NCBI GenBank assembly: GCA_030651135.1
Contig: JAUSCS010000006.1
Location: forward strand, 380,851 to 444,850
Origin: Candidatus Woesearchaeota archaeon
GTDB taxonomy: Archaea; Nanobdellota; Nanobdellia; Woesearchaeales; JACPBO01
Length of the DNA: 64,000 nucleotides
Direction: 5' to 3'
This document shows, one piece after another, positions 17,966 through 26,760 of this stretch (within the stretch, counting starts at the first letter, position 1; each line of letters begins with the position of its first letter). A program made the position numbers and the translations under genes. The notes beneath the pieces were generated by a model that was not told where the DNA came from, ran no database searches, and saw only the letters and a list, made by a program, of their open reading frames with translations.

Positions 17966-18257
17966 ACCATTTAAAAATAAAGAGGGGCAGGCAGATTCCT
18001 CCAGATGATTTGCTTGGTGATATGAGGGGATTATTTGATTAATCTGTTGACGCCGCTTATTTAATAATTGTTACATGAATCGCAGAATCCAGTTCTTCAG
18101 CTTCTAAATTAGCGCAGGAAATACGGGATTGCCTGCTTTCCTTTGCTTCAATCAGCAGCACTTCATCATATGTGATATGAGGGAATGGTCACATCAAATG
18201 AGCGAAGCAATATATTAAGAACAAGAATTAAAGGGCAGTTTTCCATTTTAATAGTTA
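17966..18257. other. intergenic region with probable gene remnants
   Basis: No intact gene is visible. On the plus strand a short open stretch at about 17973-18042 ends with IPPDDLLGDMRGLFD and a stop, and looks like the C-terminus of a lost gene. On the minus strand at about 18055-18170 a stretch reads DEVLLIEAKESRQSRISCAN without a start. Both suggest decayed coding DNA. Low confidence. Confidence 0.3.
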
Positions 18258-18728
18258 TTATCTGCTATGAACAATTTTGTTAATTCCACTTTGAATAACT
18301 CCTATGCAAATTGGAGAAAGTATTGGTAAAGTCAAAAGACTAAAATATGGGATTACACCAAGTATTCTATTTGTTAAAATAAGACCTTTGGGAACTTCGT
18401 GTTTTATATTTCTTAATTTTAATTGTAAATTTATCCTATCAACAAGTCGCAACCAGAAAACGAATTGCCAATATAAGTTAAAAAAAGGTATGAACATAAA
18501 ACCTATTGCTCTTCCAGCTGAAAAATCATTTTGTTTAATCTTTGGAAATTTGGAATGTGCAATACCATAATAAATAAGTGAAAAAAGTCCAAGAGTAAAA
18601 ATATGTAACAAAACAGCACCTGCGACAGGAAAATCTTTAAGTGCCGTTCGCATGAATTCTTTTTTATCGTCAGATTTAATTTTACTTAAATCAAAAAATT
18701 CAGAATAAATATCTTCATAATTGTTCAT
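18258..18728 (-). CDS. DUF4234-like membrane protein
   Basis: About 156 residues with four hydrophobic segments (AGAVLLHIFTLGLFSLIYYG, IGFMFIPFFNLYWQFVFWL, and two near the C-terminus). The pattern of a short cytosolic start followed by LHIFTLGLFSLIYYGI resembles DUF4234 proteins, whose role is unknown. The start at 18728 is preferred because a TATA-like TTTATAAAT lies about 29 nt upstream, fitting a leaderless transcript. Confidence 0.65.
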   Translation of the reverse strand: MNNYEDIYSEFFDLSKIKSDDKKEFMRTALKDFPVAGAVLLHIFTLGLFSLIYYGIAHSKFPKIKQNDFSAGRAIGFMFIPFFNLYWQFVFWLRLVDRINLQLKLRNIKHEVPKGLILTNRILGVIPYFSLLTLPILSPICIGVIQSGINKIVHSR

Positions 18729-18740
18729 ACTATTTAACAT

Positions 18741-19016
18741 ATAAATGGGCTAATTTATAAATATATCGAAAGGAAAGGCAGCGCTGGCTTGTTTATTGCC
18801 CCTTATTGTGGTGATTGCAATATTCTTGTTTTTTATATTTCGCATTATAATGGGCTTGTTTTATCTGTTCTGAGCTTTATCTCAAATATGTGCATCTGCA
18901 TAATATATGTTGTTGATGCATCTGTAAATGCTGGAGCACCAATAGTTGCCGCAGTTAATGGTAAATCTTTAATGTAGAATATATGCCGTGCAAAAAAGAT
19001 GTCTGAGTTACACTGG
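18741..19016. other. intergenic region without a convincing gene
   Basis: A 276-nt AT-rich stretch. Apart from the promoter of the DUF4234-like gene near 18750-18762, I see only short open frames without ribosome binding sites. A minus-strand open stretch covering about 18845-19016 could be a remnant, but nothing supports it. Confidence 0.3.
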
Positions 19017-21305
19017 TTACCAATCAGGCAGTTCATCTGTGGCAAGATCAGTTGTTATCCGATGAATTGTAGGTAGTTCATCTAGATTTGTTGTATATCT
19101 GGTGGTGTATATGTCACTTTCATCACCCAGTTCCCAACTTGCATAAAAAACAACCTGGCTTCCATCAGGTGAGTAACGCGGATTATAACAACCCACTAGT
19201 GGCGTGATTCTTTGAACATTTGACCCGTCACTGCTATTCATTCTATACATGGCCTGTATCCCATTTCGTGAAGAGTGAAACATAATCTCAGTTCCATCAG
19301 GAGAAAAGTCCGGTGATTCATTAACTTCATCAGTGCTGTTTGAAAATGTCAACTTTCGCCAATAGCTTCCCCTGCTATCCATTGTCCAGATGTCAATCTT
19401 GTCATATTGCCTTAAAACACATGCAATCTTATCTTCAGTTGGAGACCAAGTTGGTTGCGAAGGATATATTGTGTCAGGATAAATGGCGGCAGAAACAATT
19501 GTCGTGATAGATTTGGTGCCTGCATCTATTATGCGCAGATCGCAATTCCCTTCTACGCCTGAAAAATATACAATTTTTTTTCCATCAGGAGACCATCCGC
19601 CAGGAACATTATCCCTTACACCGCTAACAGCGTCATATGTAAGGCGTGTTTTATTGCTTCCATCAACATTCATAACATATAATTCCAATGTTAATGGATT
19701 CTCTTCTTCAGAGGCATAGGCAATTTGAGTGTAATCGGGAGACCATACAGCACCCCCATCACCTACGCTGTTATTCGTCAATTGCTCAAGCTCGCTTCCA
19801 TCAGAATTAACCTTGTGTATTTCATAATCGCCATCACGATTGGATGTAAAAAGAATTTTCCCCTCACCCGAGATAATTGTTGAAGCATTTAAAAAATTAA
19901 TAACCCAATCAAAACATCCACCCGACTGAGCAACAAGATCGCCATGGTTTGTGCCGTCTTTTGTATATGATTCAATTGACTCCGGAGTTTCTCTTTGAAT
20001 CGGACTGCCGTCATCAATATGAACGCTGCTTACAGGAACAAGCCCATCATCATCTCCTGCAATCCACCAACTGTCAGAATTGCCCGCCACTGTGCAGTAT
20101 TTGGCGCTTATGCCTCCGATGTTTGTATTCAAGTCATTTAATAAATACGAGCTTCCTTCTAAAAGATCTTTGGCACCGGGCGACCATGGCGGCGTTATTG
20201 CAGCCAGAAAAGCGACAATGCCGTGCATTCTCTGGTTAAATGCATTCTCGTAAGCGCCAGCAGGCACTCCTTCATTTGGCGCGCCAAGCGCAGCCAACTT
20301 TCTTACACGGCTCTGATTCCTTCTTGCGTAATCTCTCGCTAAAACCCCACCCATACTGTGCGCAACAATATCAAATTCAAATTTTGGATTCAGGGCATTT
20401 ACTTTTCCCTCAAGTGTTGCAACATTTGTTCTGGCATTTTTGCCGCTCGGATAGTCGAATGCCCAGATTCTTCCGCCATATATACTCTTCAAGTAAGACC
20501 TTAGCGTCGTTGTATCGGAATCTGTTCCGAATGCCCTCAATGTGCTATCAGTAAAGCCATGTATAAGCAAGCATACGGGATCAGCAGAATCAAGATCTGT
20601 TTGGGTAAAGTTATTTGTATCAAGATTTGCAGTCTGCACCAGATTCGGGATTGAAGCAGTGCTGCATTCTATGCGGTCCATCGCCTGATTATACGAATAT
20701 GAAATAGTCATAAGGTCTTTAACAGGATCAAGAGTCATATTATCCATGCTGAACGTATCACTATTGCGGTTGTAGATTATTCCCACAAGGCTGTCTAGGA
20801 AATCTTGTGTGCTGAGGCTTTCAAGTGTTTTAGATTTTGTCTTGGATGAAGACTGCGAGAAAGGCAGAGTAATATAGATTTCTGAATTCAAGGAGGAGTT
20901 ATTCAAGTCTACATAAAGCACGTCGCTTGTGGCATCTACACCCTCAACTGTCGGGAATATGTAAGTGGATTTGCCAATTTCTGCAGTAGTATCATACTTT
21001 AATGCGCCAGGAGGAATTGTTAGTCCATAATCTTCCATTTGTAATGTGGCACCTTCTTCTGCTTTGACAAATGCGCTTACGCTTGTTTCACTGCCTCCGC
21101 CACCACCATTACCGCTGCTTCCACCTCCGCCTCCTCCACCGCAGCCTATTGCAAAGCCAATAGCGCTCAAAAGAAAAGTTCCCGCAATTATTCTTTTTTT
21201 AACATCCTCTGACAAATTGGAAAAGAAATTGTGAATACCCCGGCCAACACCACTAATATCCCCTATTCTTTTTTCGAGACTTTTCATATCAACATATTCC
21301 GCCAT
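19017..21305 (-). CDS. secreted lipoprotein: ZU5-like, alpha/beta-hydrolase (lipase) and PD40/TolB-like repeats
   Basis: 762 residues, by far the largest secreted protein here. Residues 38-55 form a hydrophobic signal ending in a lipobox (FAIGC, Cys55), followed by a Gly/Ser linker. Residues about 75-160 resemble a ZU5 domain (LTIPPGAL). Residues about 240-440 are an alpha/beta hydrolase: LIHGFTD oxyanion region, nucleophile in AHSMGG (Ser317), probable Asp and His in GDDDGLVPVSSVHI. Residues about 480-762 are PD40 beta-propeller repeats (WSPDYTQIAYAS, FSPDGTEIMFHS, YSPDGSQVVFYA). Domain order is like bacterial exported hydrolases, so transfer from bacteria is plausible. Possible use: lipid scavenging at a host surface (inference). 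Confidence 0.85.
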   Translation of the reverse strand: MAEYVDMKSLEKRIGDISGVGRGIHNFFSNLSEDVKKRIIAGTFLLSAIGFAIGCGGGGGGGSSGNGGGGGSETSVSAFVKAEEGATLQMEDYGLTIPPGALKYDTTAEIGKSTYIFPTVEGVDATSDVLYVDLNNSSLNSEIYITLPFSQSSSKTKSKTLESLSTQDFLDSLVGIIYNRNSDTFSMDNMTLDPVKDLMTISYSYNQAMDRIECSTASIPNLVQTANLDTNNFTQTDLDSADPVCLLIHGFTDSTLRAFGTDSDTTTLRSYLKSIYGGRIWAFDYPSGKNARTNVATLEGKVNALNPKFEFDIVAHSMGGVLARDYARRNQSRVRKLAALGAPNEGVPAGAYENAFNQRMHGIVAFLAAITPPWSPGAKDLLEGSSYLLNDLNTNIGGISAKYCTVAGNSDSWWIAGDDDGLVPVSSVHIDDGSPIQRETPESIESYTKDGTNHGDLVAQSGGCFDWVINFLNASTIISGEGKILFTSNRDGDYEIHKVNSDGSELEQLTNNSVGDGGAVWSPDYTQIAYASEEENPLTLELYVMNVDGSNKTRLTYDAVSGVRDNVPGGWSPDGKKIVYFSGVEGNCDLRIIDAGTKSITTIVSAAIYPDTIYPSQPTWSPTEDKIACVLRQYDKIDIWTMDSRGSYWRKLTFSNSTDEVNESPDFSPDGTEIMFHSSRNGIQAMYRMNSSDGSNVQRITPLVGCYNPRYSPDGSQVVFYASWELGDESDIYTTRYTTNLDELPTIHRITTDLATDELPDW

Positions 21306-21320
21306 AAGTCATATATAAAT

Positions 21321-22286
21321 TTATCTCAAATACACATTCCCGAAATCCTTATGGTAGAAATAATCATCTTCTGTCTGCGCTGTTTCCTTTATTTCGCGCA
21401 TCTGCAGAACTTTTGCATCAAGCTCGTCAGCGTAATATATTGTTAATGCTTCTGGGAATGATGGCAGCTTGTTGCTTCCATACTCCCCCATATGCGTTAT
21501 TATGATGTGCAGGATTTTCAATTTTATTTCTTCCGGAGTTTTTAGCTGCTCCATTGCCTTTAACAGCATCTCAATTCCTATTGTAACATGGCCGAGAAGC
21601 ATTCCTTTTGTCGATACTTTGATGCTTGTTGTGACAGCGAATTCCTCTAGTTTGCCTATATCGTGCAGGATGGCTCCTGTTATCAAAAGATCCCTGTCCA
21701 TTCCGTCATGAATCTTAAAAATATCCTCGCACAGCTTTACAACGCTTAATGTGTGTTCCAGCAATCCTCCAACCCATCCGTGATGTATGTACATCGCAGC
21801 AGGGCTTTCCCTGAATCGTTTTGCAAAATTTTCATCATTGAAAAAATATTCCAATAGCTTTTTTAATTCCTTGTTTTCTATTTTTCCAACATAACTCATC
21901 AGTTCCTTGAACATTTCTTCAATTGGCTTTGAGCTCATCCTTACGAAATCCCTTATATCATACTCGTTTTTTGAAAGGATCTTGATTTTGTTTTCCTCAT
22001 TCGCAGATATTTCAAATTGGCCTTTCCATTCATTTACTCTTCCCTGCGCTAAAACAACATCATCCGGCTTGATCATATCATAAAGAAATTTTACCTTTGC
22101 CTCTTCAGGCGGGCCCCAGTACTTGTACATGATCTCCCTTGAGCTGTCTCCCAGCCTTAATTCAAACTTGTACCCGTTCTTGTAAGGCTCGATCGGCTTT
22201 TTGAACTTTACAACAAAGATGTCATTGACTATCTGATCCTGCTTGAAATCTTTTATGAACTGCTTTTTCCTTATTATTTCTGGCAT
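21321..22286 (-). CDS. OB-fold plus HD-domain 3'-5' exoribonuclease-like protein (YhaM family)
   Basis: 321 residues. The first 100 form an OB-fold nucleic-acid-binding domain (VVLAQGRVNEWKGQFEI). The HD domain has HHGWVGGLLEHTLSV, ITGAILHDIGKLEEF and HIIITHMGEYG, the ordered His/Asp metal ligands. The architecture matches YhaM/Cbf1 exoribonucleases. About 130 nt of AT-rich DNA separate it from the divergent next gene. Confidence 0.88.
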   Translation of the reverse strand: MPEIIRKKQFIKDFKQDQIVNDIFVVKFKKPIEPYKNGYKFELRLGDSSREIMYKYWGPPEEAKVKFLYDMIKPDDVVLAQGRVNEWKGQFEISANEENKIKILSKNEYDIRDFVRMSSKPIEEMFKELMSYVGKIENKELKKLLEYFFNDENFAKRFRESPAAMYIHHGWVGGLLEHTLSVVKLCEDIFKIHDGMDRDLLITGAILHDIGKLEEFAVTTSIKVSTKGMLLGHVTIGIEMLLKAMEQLKTPEEIKLKILHIIITHMGEYGSNKLPSFPEALTIYYADELDAKVLQMREIKETAQTEDDYFYHKDFGNVYLR

Positions 22287-22413
22287 TTTACCCCCTCAAT
22301 ATATGAAAAGTTGACTGGTTATTTAAAGGTTTTCTTAATTATTCAATAATGAAACTAGTAAATTTGGTTTTACCAAAACATTTATATACAGATCGTATAT
22401 ACCATATATACAT

Positions 22414-23202
22414 ATGATCCAAACAAGAGTAGTGCAGCAGATAGGGAATGGAGGCCACATCTACCTGCCAAAGGAACTGGTAGGCCAAAAAGTAGCAGTC
22501 AATCTGGTGGAAAAAACCATGGAAGACATTGAAGAAGAAATACTGAACATGCTAAAACCGCACCTCAAGCATATAGAGGGAATTTACCTGCACGGATCTT
22601 ACGCAAGGAATGAGCAAACATCAGGCTCAGATATAGATGTCTTAGTAATAACAGACGGAAAAATAGAGATGAAAAAGAGAGTAAACGAATATGAGATTAT
22701 TTCTGCTACATCGGAGCAGATAGAAAAAACAATAAACAACAATGCCGTCCTTATACTGCCGATGCTGAAAGAAGCAAAACCAATATTAAATCAGCAATTG
22801 ATGGAAAAATACAAAAATGAAAAGCTTACGAAGAAAAATACAAGATGGTACATTGAAACAACAGAAAGTTCATTAAAACTTGCCAAGGACTGGATTGCTG
22901 ATAAAGATATTGGCAGCATTCCCAATATAGTATACCCGCTGATTTTAAGATTAAGAGGGGTATACCTTATTGAATCGCTAATCCATAACAGAGGCTATTC
23001 CAATAAAGGCATTATGAATTATTTAATTAAAAAAGGCATCTCTCATGATAAAGCAGAACAGCTTTATAAAATGTACAGGGAACATAGGGATAACAAAACC
23101 ATTTCTGAAAATGTAGTAAATTACGGAGATATAGAAAGATTATATGATGTAGTTTACAAATATTATTTAGAGGTAAAATCATTATGGGAAAAGCTAAAAT
23201 AA
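22414..23202 (+). CDS. AbrB-like / MNT nucleotidyltransferase fusion with helical C-terminus
   Basis: 262 residues. Residues 1-35 (VVQQIGNGGHIYLPKELVGQ) look like a swapped-hairpin DNA-binding module of the AbrB or DUF2080 type. Residues about 45-120 are a minimal nucleotidyltransferase with LHGSYARNEQTSGSDIDVLV (GSx10DxD). The rest is helical and HEPN-like in position, but I see no Rx4-6H catalytic motif. MNT and HEPN proteins are usually separate toxin-antitoxin partners, so this may be a self-contained module. Strong TATA boxes (about 22380-22405) lie just upstream. Confidence 0.75.
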   Translation: MIQTRVVQQIGNGGHIYLPKELVGQKVAVNLVEKTMEDIEEEILNMLKPHLKHIEGIYLHGSYARNEQTSGSDIDVLVITDGKIEMKKRVNEYEIISATSEQIEKTINNNAVLILPMLKEAKPILNQQLMEKYKNEKLTKKNTRWYIETTESSLKLAKDWIADKDIGSIPNIVYPLILRLRGVYLIESLIHNRGYSNKGIMNYLIKKGISHDKAEQLYKMYREHRDNKTISENVVNYGDIERLYDVVYKYYLEVKSLWEKLK

Positions 23203-23384
23203 GAAAGAAAGTAGGAGGGTATGAAAAACAGCTAAAGAAACATATCGGGAAATTCAAAGAAGCAGAATCAAGGGGAGATGTCGGAAGCATGAATTATATG
23301 GCTAGGGAAATGAATGATTATCTGAAAAGAATGGTTAAATTAAAATCCAGATTATTGCCTAAAAAGAAAAACAAAAAGGCATAA
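23184..23384 (+). CDS. small basic helical protein
   Basis: 66 residues, very Lys/Arg-rich and helical (YEKQLKKHIGKFKEAESRGD). Its start lies 18 nt inside the end of the nucleotidyltransferase gene, so the two are probably translated together. I do not recognise a family. It could be the partner of the preceding protein. Confidence 0.55.
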   Translation: MGKAKIRKKVGGYEKQLKKHIGKFKEAESRGDVGSMNYMAREMNDYLKRMVKLKSRLLPKKKNKKA

Positions 23385-23447
23385 TTGCGCTTGTCCCTAA
23401 AAGTACCTATGGGAACCTTTAAATATAAGCTCTCATTAATACTGAGT

Positions 23448-23728
23448 ATGGAAACAAAACAAGTCAAGTTAACATTGCCAAAGAGCCTGTATGATGAAGG
23501 AAACGAGCTGGTCAGGGAATTTGGCTACTCCAATCTGCAGGATCTGACTTTAGAGGGCTTAAGAAAAGAAGTAATGGAGCTAAGAAAACAGCAGGCGTTG
23601 ATGAATTTAAAAAACATTTTAGATCTGTAAAAGCCAAGCCATTGACAGAAAAGCAAAGGGAAAAAATAGCAGAAGAGTATGTAAAAACAGATACTTCAAA
23701 GATATTCAAAGAATACGGTTTGCATTAA
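23448..23728 (+). pseudogene. ribbon-helix-helix/VapB-like protein with frameshift
   Basis: The start METKQVKLTLPKSLYDEGNE, leaderless behind TTTAAATATAAGC, begins a ribbon-helix-helix DNA-binding domain. At about 23598-23602 (gcgttgatgaattt) the frame ends in a short stop at 23630. In the -1 frame a natural C-terminus continues: DEFKKHFRSVKAKPLTEK ... TDTSKIFKEYGLH, stopping at 23726-23728. Either a recent one-base frameshift, an assembly error, or recoding. Intact length would be about 92 residues. Confidence 0.65.
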
Positions 23729-23800
23729 GTTCTCGGAAATACGAATGGAAAGCTTTATATATAACCTACGATATCATATATAACATCAGAGGTTATAGTA

Positions 23801-24118
23801 ATGAGCGAACCCATTATTGACCAAGACATTCCATTAGCAGAAGATAAGAGACTAGTAAAGAAATTATGGAAAGTTGACAAAACTGATTATTTCCCGCATG
23901 GCTTGGAATTTGCCTATCAGTTTTTGTACTTTAAAGATAACGAGTGGATTCAGGTAGCAAGGATCGATAATCAGCTGCACGAAGGAAAAGCAGGCGTGCA
24001 TATCCACATTTTAAAAAGAGAAGAAGTTAGATGGGAAGAGTTGACTTTTGAGCAGGCTGAAGAAAAGATACTGGAAATTGGAGAAGGTATAGTTAGAAAT
24101 ATAATAAATAAGATATAG
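23801..24118 (+). CDS. TumE-like toxin candidate (DUF6516-like), copy 1
   Basis: 105 residues. FLYFKDNEWIQVARIDNQLHEGKAGVHIHI follows the pattern of TumE/DUF6516 proteins: beta strands, a basic-acidic RxDN step and an HxH motif (the quoted stretch spans about residues 40-70). It is followed at once by an HVO_A0114-like DNA-binding gene, the known partner arrangement. A second copy of the pair occurs at 34536-35231. An ATAACCT ... AGGTTAT inverted repeat overlaps the promoter. Confidence 0.65.
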   Translation: MSEPIIDQDIPLAEDKRLVKKLWKVDKTDYFPHGLEFAYQFLYFKDNEWIQVARIDNQLHEGKAGVHIHILKREEVRWEELTFEQAEEKILEIGEGIVRNIINKI

Positions 24119-24121
24119 GTG

Positions 24122-24490
24122 ATGAAAATGAAAATCGAAATTGTAGAAAACATAAGGGAAAAGATGAAAATAGACAATAAATATGTCGGGAATATTTTAA
24201 AAGGCAAAAAAATAGATGGAAAAAGAGCGGAAAAAACAATAGTCATAACTCCCGAAATATTCTCTAAGATCTTTTCCCCGGAAAGAATAAAATTGATGTT
24301 GAAAATAAAAAGAAATAATATAAAAAACATTTACCAATTGGCAAAGCAGCTTAACAGAAAGTATGAGGCAGTTTACAGGGATATCAAGCTTTTGGAAGGC
24401 CTTGGGATCATAAAATTGAAAGACAAGGACAGGAAAAAGATCCCCCTTATGGACGAGCCCATTACAATACCTGAATTGGCAGCTTGTTAA
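24122..24490 (+). CDS. HVO_A0114-like winged-helix regulator/antitoxin, copy 1
   Basis: 122 residues from the ATG at 24122 (a GTG one codon earlier is possible). TPEIFSKIFSPERIKLMLKI, NIYQLAKQLNRKYEAVYRDI and LEGLGIIKL form the HVO_A0114 winged helix. It lies 3 nt after the TumE-like gene. Probably neutralises its partner and represses the operon (inference from the family pairing). Confidence 0.75.
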   Translation: MKMKIEIVENIREKMKIDNKYVGNILKGKKIDGKRAEKTIVITPEIFSKIFSPERIKLMLKIKRNNIKNIYQLAKQLNRKYEAVYRDIKLLEGLGIIKLKDKDRKKIPLMDEPITIPELAAC

Positions 24491-24508
24491 AGGGAGAAGC
24501 CGCTAATC

Positions 24509-25864
24509 TCAAATAATTATCTTCTCCCCGTTCTTCACAATCTTAACGTTATTGTGAAACTCTTTAAATGCTTCAGCGTTCTCTGTGTGAATTGGGATCA
24601 CCATCTTGGGCTTTATCTCAGTTACAATCTTAATAATATCCTGCTTAGAGGCATGGCCTGAGCAATGCGCTTTGTGGAAATTTATTTTAAAATGCTTCAT
24701 CCAGTTCTCCAGGACAGTTTTCATTTCCTCATTATCTTCCCCTTCAAGAAAATGCTCTGACATGGAATATATGAAATCAGCGTTTTTAGGCTGGATATAG
24801 ACCAACTCCATCAGCTTGAAGAATCCGAGAAACATGACATATTCTTTTGGGTTTTTCTGGATATCTTTGTATGTGATCATCTTTGAGCAGTATTCCCTTT
24901 CCCATTTGTAATAATCTGTATCTTTAAACCCGCAGCTTTTTGAAATCCTGAAATAAATCCTTATATTGGGATCTGTCAGAGGATCCGGGAAATCAACTTT
25001 ATCCTTCATCTGCGACATGATGTAAGCCAGCCTGGTGTCAACCACCATGATCCTTTTATTATCAACAGCAGCCTTGTAAACAGAATTAAACCTGTCCACA
25101 TTGGACATTGAAAAATACGCGAAAACAGTGCCTTTTGAATTTTTAACTATCTGGTCAATCTTCTTATTCACTTCCTCTTCAGCCATATTATGCTCTGTTT
25201 CATAATTCATCCGCGTTCCTTCGCATAATAGCAGATAAGGCTTTGCTGCAGCGGCTTTTGCAATAAATTCCTCAGTGAATTCTTTTTTGGGACCATGCAG
25301 CCTCAAGTCGCCTGTATATGCAATATTCCCTTTTGAAGTTTTAATGATAAAGCCATAAGCTCCCGGAACAGAATGCTCAACATGAATTGGCGTTATCTCA
25401 ATGTGCTTTATTTTGAATGTTTCGCCTGACTTAAATGTTTTCAGGCTGATATGCTCGCCGTATTTCTGGAACTGGGGATACAGAAACTGGTATATATCGA
25501 GCAGCTGTTTGGTGCCATGGCCCATAAAGACAGGAATAGCTGGATCAATAAACTGAATGTGGCTGTTATGGTCTGAATGGGAATGCGATATTACAATTCC
25601 ATCAACATCGGGCTTTTCATACTTCAGGTCTGCCAGCCTGAGCATATCTTCGCTGTACAGTTTTGGCACTTTCGGTATAAGATCAAACTCAAAATAAACT
25701 TCCATCCCATTGGCTGATCTTGGCTCTAAATATTCATAGAAGAAATCTTCCCCGAAATGGAAGCACTGGCCAAAATCAAGATAGATCTTCACTCCTTTGT
25801 CTTCCAATAGGATCTTGTTTCCTCCGATCTCTCCTGCTCCTCCGTAAAATGTTAGTGATGTCAT
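24509..25864 (-). CDS. RNase J-like metallo-beta-lactamase protein
   Basis: 451 residues with MTSLTFYGGAGEIGGNKILL, motif 2 SHSHSDHNSH, later PIHVEHSVPGAYGF, AYTGDLRLHG and the C-terminal HCSGHASKQD and VIPIHTENAEAF motifs of the RNase J/beta-CASP family. It likely processes RNA. It differs from the second RNase J-like protein at 50451-51779. It is the last gene of a long chain with 4-nt overlaps, and its first codons are duplicated upstream at about 26731-26760. Confidence 0.85.
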   Translation of the reverse strand: MTSLTFYGGAGEIGGNKILLEDKGVKIYLDFGQCFHFGEDFFYEYLEPRSANGMEVYFEFDLIPKVPKLYSEDMLRLADLKYEKPDVDGIVISHSHSDHNSHIQFIDPAIPVFMGHGTKQLLDIYQFLYPQFQKYGEHISLKTFKSGETFKIKHIEITPIHVEHSVPGAYGFIIKTSKGNIAYTGDLRLHGPKKEFTEEFIAKAAAAKPYLLLCEGTRMNYETEHNMAEEEVNKKIDQIVKNSKGTVFAYFSMSNVDRFNSVYKAAVDNKRIMVVDTRLAYIMSQMKDKVDFPDPLTDPNIRIYFRISKSCGFKDTDYYKWEREYCSKMITYKDIQKNPKEYVMFLGFFKLMELVYIQPKNADFIYSMSEHFLEGEDNEEMKTVLENWMKHFKINFHKAHCSGHASKQDIIKIVTEIKPKMVIPIHTENAEAFKEFHNNVKIVKNGEKIII

Positions 25865-26151
25865 TTTAAACTCTTAAGACTTTCTTTAAGCAACCGTTTT
25901 TCTATTTTCCAATATTCATGACGATCTACAATGCGATTATTAACTAAATATTCTTCGATTGCCAGTAATCTATGGAGAACTATGTCTAATGTTTGGTTTA
26001 GATGTATAATTTCTTGCAGTAAGAACATAGGAGCGGCATTCTTATGAAAATTTGTTCTTGTTTTTATTCCTAAGTCTAACTCCAGATTTCTCCTCTTATT
26101 GCTTAACTCATCGATTGATTTTTTCCTTTTAATTTTAACCACCGAATTCAT
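25861..26151 (-). CDS. small helical protein of the inserted module
   Basis: 96 residues, Lys-rich and mostly helical (LLQEIIHLNQTLDIVLHRLL). It overlaps both neighbours by 4 nt. It lies between near-identical copies of the RNase J 5' end, so it seems to have arrived with its upstream neighbour. Not recognised; the helical four-Leu pattern could serve in partner binding. Confidence 0.55.
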   Translation of the reverse strand: MNSVVKIKRKKSIDELSNKRRNLELDLGIKTRTNFHKNAAPMFLLQEIIHLNQTLDIVLHRLLAIEEYLVNNRIVDRHEYWKIEKRLLKESLKSLK

Positions 26152-26756
26152 TTATTCAGCCGTAAAAGGTTAATGATGTCTTTTTTATTACGCCAATATT
26201 CTATGTCTAAATATACTCTATAATGCCCCTTGCTTCTTGCTATTTTAGTAGCACATTCTTGAAATATTTTACTATTTTCTTTTTCTAACTTTTTTATTGA
26301 CTCCCACCTAGGTAGTTTTTTATTTGTATGCTTTTTTAACCCCCTAATAACATCTCCGTCTAAAGGAACTTCTAAATAAGGAATAATTTTCAACAGATTG
26401 TAATGTTTTGATAGAAAATAATTCATTGAAGCTTGAAAAAGAAATATGTTGATAGCTTTTCTAGCTGCACCAAAATCATCTACTGGAAACTTTACGTTAA
26501 GCTCGGAAGTACAATCATCTAATACCTTATTAAATTCGATTTCGTTTTTTATATCAGAGAACCTTTTTAAATCTAATATCTTTAAGTATTCTCTGGCGGT
26601 TTCTATCATATTTTTCGCCCCTTGATTTCTAAGACTAGAACCAGTAACTGCAAGTTCTGCAATATACTTCTGGAGTCGCTTAATATCAGGACTTTTTATT
26701 TTATCCTTCATTCTAATACTATCTCCAACTCCGCCGTAAAAGGTTAGGGATGTCAT
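26148..26756 (-). CDS. uncharacterised protein of the inserted module, RNase J-derived first codons
   Basis: 202 residues if started at MTSLTFYGGVGDS, whose ATG overlaps the upstream stop; this N-terminus copies the RNase J-like start. The unique part begins near MKDKIKSPDIKRLQ. FGAARKAINIFLFQASMNYF and RVYLDIEYWRNK resemble an uncharacterised helical family seen beside restriction-like genes in prokaryotes (recollection, not searched). Likely works with the adjacent PD-(D/E)xK protein. An alternative start is 26711. Confidence 0.6.
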   Translation of the reverse strand: MTSLTFYGGVGDSIRMKDKIKSPDIKRLQKYIAELAVTGSSLRNQGAKNMIETAREYLKILDLKRFSDIKNEIEFNKVLDDCTSELNVKFPVDDFGAARKAINIFLFQASMNYFLSKHYNLLKIIPYLEVPLDGDVIRGLKKHTNKKLPRWESIKKLEKENSKIFQECATKIARSKGHYRVYLDIEYWRNKKDIINLLRLNK

Positions 26757-26760
26757 TTTA
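26731..26760 (-). repeat. duplicated RNase J 5'-end sequence (other copies 26159-26185 and 25841-25868)
   Basis: The sequence ATGACATCxCTAACxTTTTACGG occurs at the true RNase J-like start (25841-25868), again at the start of the upstream gene (26731-26760), and in a shorter form (GACATCATTAACCTTTTACGGC) at 26159-26185. The outer copies bracket about 890 nt holding two unknown genes. This looks like a target duplication made when the module was inserted so that RNase J kept its start. Confidence 0.75.
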
